From Candidatus Anaerobutyricum stercoripullorum (GTDB lineage Bacteria; Bacillota; Clostridia; Lachnospirales; Lachnospiraceae), in assembly GCA_019114885.1 (NCBI GenBank), contig DXEQ01000087.1:1-10168 (forward strand): DNA of 10,168 bases. Direction: 5' to 3'. The translations under genes were made by a program, and so were the position numbers. This document shows, one piece after another, positions 5,898 to 10,168 of this stretch (position 1 is the first letter of the stretch; each line of letters starts with the position of its first letter). The notes under the pieces were generated by a model. The model was not told where the DNA came from and made no database searches. It worked only from the letters and a program-made list of their open reading frames with translations.

Positions 5898-6875
5898 TTA
5901 TTCGTCAACAGAAAAAGGATTGGTCGGGAACAGAGCCGGGTCTGTCGGGTCTGTCTTTCTGCTGGATTTCAGCTTACCTGTCGTATCCTTTAATTTTACC
6001 ACGCCGAAAGGTCCCTGATTGTTGTTCTTTACGATATCCACCCAGGTACGTTCCTTCTTATTGGTCTTCGTGGCAATATCATAAACGATCTTGGCATTGG
6101 CTGCCTGCAGACGAACACAGTAGGAGGTATTGCTGCTTCCCAGCGTGTTGTAGTAATCCGCAATCAGAGACTTGTTGTTGCCGTACTGTCTGTACACACT
6201 GCTGTGGATGAGCGTCGGTGTGCCCGCAATGCGGACTGCCCACTGATACTTCCGGGTCGTATTGTTCGGCACATGCACCCATCTCTTTGCGGACGTCTTC
6301 ATCAGGAAGAAATGTCCTCTCGGTGTACCGTTCGGCTTGGCGGATGTGGAACATACCACCGTCTTGGCCGGGATATTGTATTTCTTCGTCTTCTTATCGT
6401 ACAGATAGAAAGTCAGATTATGTGTCTTCGTATTGATCTCGATGGTCATCTTTCTCTTGAGACATTTCTTATATCCCCAGTCTTTAAAAAGGTTGGTGGA
6501 AAGAGAACCGTCTTTGTTGAAGTAATATTTATACTTCTTGTTGTTGCCGGTGAAGCTTTTTAACTTCTTAAATCCTTTGCGGGCCTTTCCGTTCTTGAGA
6601 TAATATCTCTTGCCATCCGCCTTGATCCAGCCGTTGGCGGTGTTCTGGAACACACCGTCTTTGTAGTACTTCCGGTCCATCACGCCGGTGTAAGGCTGTC
6701 CGTTCTGATAGAACACTCCGTTATACACTCCGCTGCCGGTAAAGGCCGTCTCTTCTGCCTGCACTGCGGCAAGCTTATGTACATTTCCCGGGATGGCGGT
6801 AAGGCCGAAAGCACATAATGCCGCTCCTGCCGCAAGTCCTGTGAACATTACTTTTTTCCTGTTCATTACTTTCAT
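5898..6875 (-). CDS. Secreted L,D-transpeptidase (YkuD domain) with cell-wall-binding repeats (325 aa)
   Basis: YkuD-domain enzymes form 3-3 peptidoglycan cross-links or attach proteins to peptidoglycan using a catalytic cysteine. Residues 1-40 are a signal peptide (AAVQA then EE). Residues about 50-130 are short aromatic/glycine repeats (YNGVFYQNGQPYTG, YYKDGVFQ, GWIKADGKRYYLKNGKA, YYFNKDGSL) of the CW/glucan-binding type that should anchor it to the wall. The YkuD domain spans about 142-270, with MTIEINTKTHNLTFYLYD, PRGHFFL, His224 (TLIHSS) and Cys253 followed by Val-Arg-Leu. The usual S-H-G-C-I/V-R-L signature reads TSYCVRL here, so the motif His and Gly are Ser and Tyr. A Pro/Thr-containing tail of about 35 residues follows. 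The ATG at 6875 has a near-perfect AAAGGAGG at 5 nt, predicting strong translation. It leads the acyltransferase operon. Confidence 0.92.
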   Translation of the reverse strand: MKVMNRKKVMFTGLAAGAALCAFGLTAIPGNVHKLAAVQAEETAFTGSGVYNGVFYQNGQPYTGVMDRKYYKDGVFQNTANGWIKADGKRYYLKNGKARKGFKKLKSFTGNNKKYKYYFNKDGSLSTNLFKDWGYKKCLKRKMTIEINTKTHNLTFYLYDKKTKKYNIPAKTVVCSTSAKPNGTPRGHFFLMKTSAKRWVHVPNNTTRKYQWAVRIAGTPTLIHSSVYRQYGNNKSLIADYYNTLGSSNTSYCVRLQAANAKIVYDIATKTNKKERTWVDIVKNNNQGPFGVVKLKDTTGKLKSSRKTDPTDPALFPTNPFSVDE

Positions 6876-6912
6876 AATATCCTCCTTTAAACTATTTTAC
6901 ATTAACATGTCT

Positions 6913-6941
6913 ACTCTATCGTTTTGCCCGCAAAAAGTCAA
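6913..6941 (-). promoter_or_regulatory. Possible promoter for the L,D-transpeptidase operon
   Basis: On the minus strand TTGACT (6936-6941), overlapping the stop codon of the upstream membrane-protein gene, is followed after 17 bp by TAGAGT (6913-6918). Transcription would start near 6906, about 30 nt before the ATG at 6875, leaving room for the AAAGGAGG site. The -10 box is imperfect. The intervening GC/AT-symmetric TTTTGCCCGCAAAA (6922-6935) could be a small operator or a weak terminator stem. Confidence 0.4.
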
Positions 6942-8803
6942 GCAAAGTTCTTTCTTAATTCTTTCGCGTTTCTTAAATAAAGAAAAGCCGCAAACACGAT
7001 CGGAATCGAGTAAATGACCGGAAAGGCATATCTCGGATGTCCCTTGATCACCGGAGCCAGCACAATGACTGCGTCGCTCAGCAGAAGCGGCATGAGCACC
7101 AGCGCCATCTGCGGTATTCTTTTTTTAATGCTACCGTAACAGAGGTAAATTAAAATCAAATTAAAAACTGCCATACTGGACAAAAGCCCGAACACCGGCA
7201 AGGTAAACAGCACCTTGTTCACTCCGGTACGCCAGCGGTCCAGTTTCTGGATGAGCGGCACCTCATGGACGCCCAGCTCTTCCGCCAGCATTCCGGCCGC
7301 CACCTTATCCGTCTCCGCCGCGTCATAGAGGGTGGTATTCTCCGCCAGCGGGTAGAGCAGATAATAATTCTGATTCATGGTCGCCTCAATGTAAGTGACC
7401 GGGTGTTTCAGTCCCTGCTGCAGCCAGACAGCCAGATAATTCATCAGGTCTTTTGTGGACGCCTCCGTCCTGTAAGTATCCTTGACCGGGTCGGAGATCT
7501 TCGGGTCGTACCTCTCCCCCAGTTTCTGATAAGGCAGCACCGCCCGGATCGCCTTCCGCTCTTCCTTCGTCACTTCATCCCCGTGCTCCTTTACGTAGCG
7601 GGCCGTCTGCTGAAACGGCAGGGAGAGCGCCTCCTTGATACTTCCGTCCGCAATCCCGTATCTTTGCATCAGACAGCTCTGGGTGCCGACAGCGATACTG
7701 GCAGATGCCAGAAAAACAACGGCTGCCACAGCCAGTGCCCGTCGTCCGCTCTCTTTTCTTCGCTGCGCGATCAGTATGATGAGAATGAGAAGCATCATCG
7801 GATAGATGACGTACTGCCCGTTATTGCGAAACAGCAGGGAGCCGATGACCGATACGGCAAGTAGAAGCAGATGTCTCTTGCTGTGCCAGTATTCCTGTCC
7901 CTGCACGAGCATGTATATGACCTCGATCACAAAGAGCAGTATAAAATAAGAATAGAGATTATCCTTCACGATCAGTCCGATATACTGGGTGTAATATGGC
8001 GATACAATGGCGATGACAAAAGATAAAATCCGAAGCCATAGCGGCGCCGAAAGCTTACGCATGGCAGAAAACATATAGGCCATGATCAGGGCAAACACAA
8101 GGGTCTGCAGCACGATATGAAGAAACAGTCCCAGGTTGGCGCTCCCAACTGTCAGCCCCAGCTTCTCCGTCAGTCCCATCAGTATCGTGTGGACCGGCGG
8201 ATGATGGGAGGTAAACTTCTGCACCCCGAAAAACTGCAGCATCTGGTTCCACCCGTCAACACACATGGCAGCCGGATAGGACAGCAGCAGATGGGGCAGC
8301 CAGCACACCGTCAGTCCGAGAAAAGGCAGAGCAAACGGATGGGCCGCGTACATTTTCTTTAAACGTCCCTCCTTCCACTTCCAGTCCCACCTTCCTTCCA
8401 GGAAAACGGTGAGGAGCGCTCCGATCTCCATCAGAAACCAGGTGATTCCCACGATATATACCACCGTCTTTGCCGCCTGTCCCGCGCCCGCATGCCACAG
8501 CGCCAGAGAATCCACCTCCCGGAAACTCTCACCCATGGCCCAGACGACAGCTACCACAAAGGAAAAAAAGCCGAGCAGGAGATCTCGCTTCGCTTGCTTC
8601 CGGCTCAGATAGCGCTCCAGCAGGATAAGAGCGATGAGAATCACCGTGGACGCCGCCATGGTTCCCGACAGGCTCAGTTGAAAGTTATAAAATATATTCA
8701 GCATCTTGCTGCCGCCGGCCAGCTCGCCAAGCTCCTCCGGGAGCGCAAACCGCATGGTCAGCGCGACAGCGGTAAAAAAGCACAGTATCAGACGAATGAT
8801 CAT
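6938..8803 (-). CDS. DUF6020-type polytopic membrane protein, probable GT-C glycosyltransferase (621 aa)
   Basis: This large integral membrane protein has about twelve hydrophobic helices and one sizeable outer loop (about 380-530). The features I recognise from the DUF6020 family are VDGWNQM (182-188), SHHPPVHT (199-206), VKDNLYSY (279-286), FRNNGQY (325-331), SLPFQQTARYV (394-404) and GHPRYAFP (588-595). An acidic residue in the first long loop (Asp183), a His-rich loop, and a C-terminal soluble-plus-helix portion fit the GT-C fold, whose members take a sugar from a polyprenyl-phosphate donor on the outer face. The acceptor is not known. The start ATG at 8803 has AAGGAGA at about 7 nt. The gene has its own promoter and a roughly 100-nt leader, and is divergent from a GT2 that could make its donor. 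That pairing is inference. Confidence 0.9.
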   Translation of the reverse strand: MIIRLILCFFTAVALTMRFALPEELGELAGGSKMLNIFYNFQLSLSGTMAASTVILIALILLERYLSRKQAKRDLLLGFFSFVVAVVWAMGESFREVDSLALWHAGAGQAAKTVVYIVGITWFLMEIGALLTVFLEGRWDWKWKEGRLKKMYAAHPFALPFLGLTVCWLPHLLLSYPAAMCVDGWNQMLQFFGVQKFTSHHPPVHTILMGLTEKLGLTVGSANLGLFLHIVLQTLVFALIMAYMFSAMRKLSAPLWLRILSFVIAIVSPYYTQYIGLIVKDNLYSYFILLFVIEVIYMLVQGQEYWHSKRHLLLLAVSVIGSLLFRNNGQYVIYPMMLLILIILIAQRRKESGRRALAVAAVVFLASASIAVGTQSCLMQRYGIADGSIKEALSLPFQQTARYVKEHGDEVTKEERKAIRAVLPYQKLGERYDPKISDPVKDTYRTEASTKDLMNYLAVWLQQGLKHPVTYIEATMNQNYYLLYPLAENTTLYDAAETDKVAAGMLAEELGVHEVPLIQKLDRWRTGVNKVLFTLPVFGLLSSMAVFNLILIYLCYGSIKKRIPQMALVLMPLLLSDAVIVLAPVIKGHPRYAFPVIYSIPIVFAAFLYLRNAKELRKNFA

Positions 8804-8854
8804 ACACTGTCTCCTTCCTAAATGTTACATTTTCTTCCTTATTATAAATATGAT

Positions 8855-8879
8855 GCAGGCGCAGATTCCCCGCAGGCGC
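8855..8879. repeat. Two GCAGGCGC direct repeats in the leader of the membrane-protein gene
   Basis: GCAGGCGC occurs at 8855-8862 and again at 8872-8879, 17 bp apart, within the predicted 5' leader of the gene at 6938-8803. The spacing is between one and two helical turns, so it could be a protein-binding site or simply chance in a GC-rich patch. Confidence 0.4.
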
Positions 8880-8907
8880 GTCTTCGCCCTTCCCGCAATC
8901 TATTCTG

Positions 8908-8935
8908 ATTATACCTGTTTCGGCGAAAAAATCAA
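8908..8935 (-). promoter_or_regulatory. Predicted sigma-A promoter for the DUF6020-type gene
   Basis: On the minus strand TTGATT (8930-8935) is followed after 16 bp by a perfect TATAAT (8908-8913). Transcription would begin near 8901, giving a leader of about 98 nt before the ATG at 8803. This is one of the best-matching promoters in the window and has the same -35 sequence, spacing and -10 as the one at 70-97. Confidence 0.65.
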
Positions 8936-8942
8936 CGCTTCT

Positions 8943-8970
8943 TTCCCGCACCATTTTTAAATTGCGGGAA
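8943..8970. promoter_or_regulatory. Perfect 8-bp inverted repeat between divergent promoters, likely operator
   Basis: TTCCCGCA (8943-8950) and TGCGGGAA (8963-8970) are exact reverse complements with a 12-bp centre. The right half overlaps the predicted -35 box of the plus-strand glycosyltransferase promoter, and the left half lies just upstream of the minus-strand promoter. A third TTCCCGCA is found at 8890-8897 in the minus-strand leader. The layout fits a dimeric regulator controlling both genes. No regulator gene is in the window. It could alternatively form an RNA hairpin, but it lies upstream of both predicted start sites. Confidence 0.5.
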
Positions 8971-8990
8971 CCATTTTTGTGTGATAGAAT
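8962..8990 (+). promoter_or_regulatory. Predicted promoter for the GT2 gene
   Basis: TTGCGG (8962-8967) and TAGAAT (8985-8990) are separated by 17 bp. Transcription would begin near 8997, some 30 nt before the ATG at 9027, with AAAGGAGA (9013-9020) in between. This placement argues against the in-frame GTG at 8991 as the start. The -35 is only a partial match, which would suit a regulated promoter. Confidence 0.55.
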
Positions 8991-9026
8991 GTGGACAGTC
9001 GCAAACAAATGCAAAGGAGAAATAGA

Positions 9027-9962
9027 ATGGATAAAATCGCAGTTCTGATTCCCTGTTACAATGAGGGAAAGACCATAGAGAAAGTCGTCACGGACTTCAG
9101 GCAGGCGCTGCCGGAGGCCGTGATCTACGTTTACGATAATAATTCCACCGATGACACCGCCGAGCTGGCCCGTCGCGCCGGTGCCGTTGTCCGGTACGAA
9201 TACCAACAGGGCAAGGGCAATGTCATCCGGCGCATGTTCCGGGAGATCAACGCGGAGTGTTATATCATGACGGACGGCGACGATACTTATCCGGCGGAGT
9301 ATTCCCGCCAGATGGCCGACCAGGTTCTCACAAAAAATGTGGATATGGTCGTGGGCGACCGGCTCTCCTCCACTTATTTCGAGGAAAACAAGCGGCCTTT
9401 CCACAACCTGGGCAACAGTATTGTCCGCAAGTCCATCAACTTCCTGTTCAAAAGCGAGATCAAGGATATCATGACCGGCTACCGGGCGTTCAGTTACCAG
9501 TTTGTCAAGAGTTTTCCCGTTCTTTCCAAAGGTTTTGAGATTGAGACCGAGATGAGTATCCACGCCATCGACAAAAATATGTACGTTGAAAATGTGATCA
9601 TTGAATACCGGGACCGTCCGGAAGGAAGCGAGTCCAAGTTAAATACATATTCGGATGGCATCCGGGTGCTGTTTACCATCTTTCGCTTATATAAGAATTA
9701 CAAGCCGCTCAACTTTTTCGGCATCATCACCATACTTCTGACCATCCTTGCCGCCATCTTTTTCGTGCCGGTCCTGATCACCTATGTGGAAATCGGCGCA
9801 GTGCCGAACTTCCCGACGCTGGTCGTCTGCGGATTTATTGAGATGGCCGCGCTGATGTCGCTGTTCGCGGGCCTCATCCTCCAGACACTGCGCCAGAAAG
9901 ACCGGCAGCAGTTTGAGATGCGGCTGCTGCAGATTGCCGAGGATAAAAAGGCGCAGAGATGA
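9027..9962 (+). CDS. Family 2 glycosyltransferase, GtrB/DPM1-like polyprenyl-phosphate sugar synthase (311 aa)
   Basis: This GT-A fold enzyme is expected to transfer a sugar from a nucleotide donor to a polyprenyl phosphate on the inner face of the membrane. Residues 1-220 are the catalytic domain: VLIPCYNEGKTI (6-17), the nucleotide-binding VYDNNSTDDT (35-44), QQGKGNVIR (60-68) and the metal-binding TDGDDTYP (82-89). VVGDRL, GNSIVRKSINFLF and IMTGYRAF (148-155) follow, as in DPM-type enzymes. Two membrane helices near 229-255 and 262-287 close the protein, as in GtrB and CsbB. The sugar cannot be told from sequence. ATG at 9027 is chosen because AAAGGAGA sits 7 nt before it; a longer GTG start at 8991 would coincide with the -10 box. 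It is divergent from the DUF6020-type gene and followed by a strong terminator. Confidence 0.93.
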   Translation: MDKIAVLIPCYNEGKTIEKVVTDFRQALPEAVIYVYDNNSTDDTAELARRAGAVVRYEYQQGKGNVIRRMFREINAECYIMTDGDDTYPAEYSRQMADQVLTKNVDMVVGDRLSSTYFEENKRPFHNLGNSIVRKSINFLFKSEIKDIMTGYRAFSYQFVKSFPVLSKGFEIETEMSIHAIDKNMYVENVIIEYRDRPEGSESKLNTYSDGIRVLFTIFRLYKNYKPLNFFGIITILLTILAAIFFVPVLITYVEIGAVPNFPTLVVCGFIEMAALMSLFAGLILQTLRQKDRQQFEMRLLQIAEDKKAQR

Positions 9963-9998
9963 TGGCCCGGGCAGATGCTTCGTGAATCTTTGCGATTA

Positions 9999-10016
9999 AA
10001 AATCCTGCCGGATTTT
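9999..10016. other. Small hairpin downstream of the GT2 gene
   Basis: AAAATCC (9999-10005) and GGATTTT (10010-10016) form a 7-bp stem with a TGCC tetraloop, 36 bp after the stop codon. It lacks a T tract on its 3' side on the plus strand, so it may only stabilise the transcript 3' end ahead of the strong terminator. Confidence 0.35.
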
Positions 10017-10021
10017 CCCAT

Positions 10022-10072
10022 AAAAAAGACTGTTGAAAAAAACGGAGGTCCGATTCTTCAACAGTCTTTTTT
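10022..10072. terminator. Strong, probably bidirectional intrinsic terminator
   Basis: AAAAAAGACTGTTGAA (10022-10037) pairs with TTCAACAGTCTTTTTT (10057-10072), a perfect 16-bp inverted repeat around a 19-nt loop that holds a small CGG/CCG stem. On the plus strand it ends the GT2 transcript. The A run at the other end gives the minus strand a T6 tract as well, so it can also stop a convergent minus-strand transcript from the right edge. Confidence 0.85.
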
Positions 10073-10103
10073 GTACTGTATCTCTTTATGATATTATCTG
10101 GTC

Positions 10104-10168
10104 TTATTTTGTTTTTGTGTCCAGGCCTTTGATACGGATGATCACGCCAATCCGATGCTTATTCAGAT
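10104..10168 (-). CDS. Apparent C-terminal end of an unidentified minus-strand gene (partial)
   Basis: One minus-strand frame is open from the right window edge to a TAA at 10104-10106 and encodes LNKHRIGVIIRIKGLDTKTK. The codons (repeated ATC, CTG, GGC, AAA) resemble those of the genes here, and the stop falls 31 bp before the bidirectional terminator, as expected for a convergent gene end. Twenty residues are too few to identify a family, and a chance open frame is possible. Confidence 0.45.
   Translation of the reverse strand, partial: LNKHRIGVIIRIKGLDTKTK

Noticed and set aside
7265..7864. Plus-strand 199-codon open frame opposite the DUF6020-type gene
   Set aside because: It is antisense to a clear membrane protein with conserved family motifs, and has no ribosome binding site or domain.
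8685..9563. Minus-strand 292-codon open frame across the divergent promoter region and GT2 gene
   Set aside because: It spans both predicted promoters and is antisense to an obvious GT2. Its composition is that of a reversed coding strand.

Overview
The window looks like a Firmicutes chromosome of moderate GC, most likely from a gut Lachnospiraceae-type Clostridium relative. The reasons are strong AGGAGG-type ribosome binding sites, Lys-rich secreted proteins, Big_2 (bacterial Ig-like) repeats joined to a C39-like cysteine peptidase, a YkuD L,D-transpeptidase with a cell-wall-binding repeat region, and a DUF6020-type polytopic membrane protein. The taxonomic guess is inference from gene content, not a database match.

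Layout, left to right. At 1-377 there is no complete gene. It holds a minus-strand promoter (70-97) firing off the left edge, then a 175-bp palindromic repeat element (109-283) with perfect 18-bp terminal inverted repeats and a long internal hairpin, followed by a second, shortened copy of its right arm (303-354). From 378 to 8803 seven genes run on the minus strand. In transcription order these are: a DUF6020 polytopic membrane protein (6938-8803), a secreted L,D-transpeptidase (5898-6875), two acyltransferase-3 membrane proteins that overlap by 8 bp (4747-5871 and 3768-4754), a secreted SGNH hydrolase-like protein (2851-3678), a Big_2 x3 plus C39-like peptidase (1326-2801), an intrinsic terminator (about 1230-1283), and a smaller secreted C39-like paralogue (378-1199). 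At 8804-9026 is a divergent regulatory region with two opposed promoters flanking a perfect 8-bp inverted repeat. On the plus strand, 9027-9962 is a GtrB/DPM1-type family 2 glycosyltransferase ending at a strong, probably bidirectional, terminator (10022-10072). At the right edge is the apparent C-terminal end of a minus-strand gene (10104 to the edge).

The genes point to cell-surface work. The plus-strand GT2 resembles enzymes that make polyprenyl-phosphate sugars, which GT-C type membrane glycosyltransferases use outside the membrane; the divergent DUF6020 protein is a candidate for such a partner. The L,D-transpeptidase would act on peptidoglycan. The two acyltransferase-3 proteins plus a separate secreted SGNH protein look like a split OatA-type O-acylation apparatus. 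The two C39-like proteins share a whole catalytic module and an unusual conserved C-terminal tail, and their substrate is unknown. I see no transposase, integrase, phage gene, CRISPR array, tRNA or rRNA.

The most interesting items are the palindromic repeat element, the paralogous C39-like pair, the split acyltransferase/SGNH arrangement with a noncanonical SGNH triad, the L,D-transpeptidase with an altered active-site signature, and the symmetrical site between the divergent genes.
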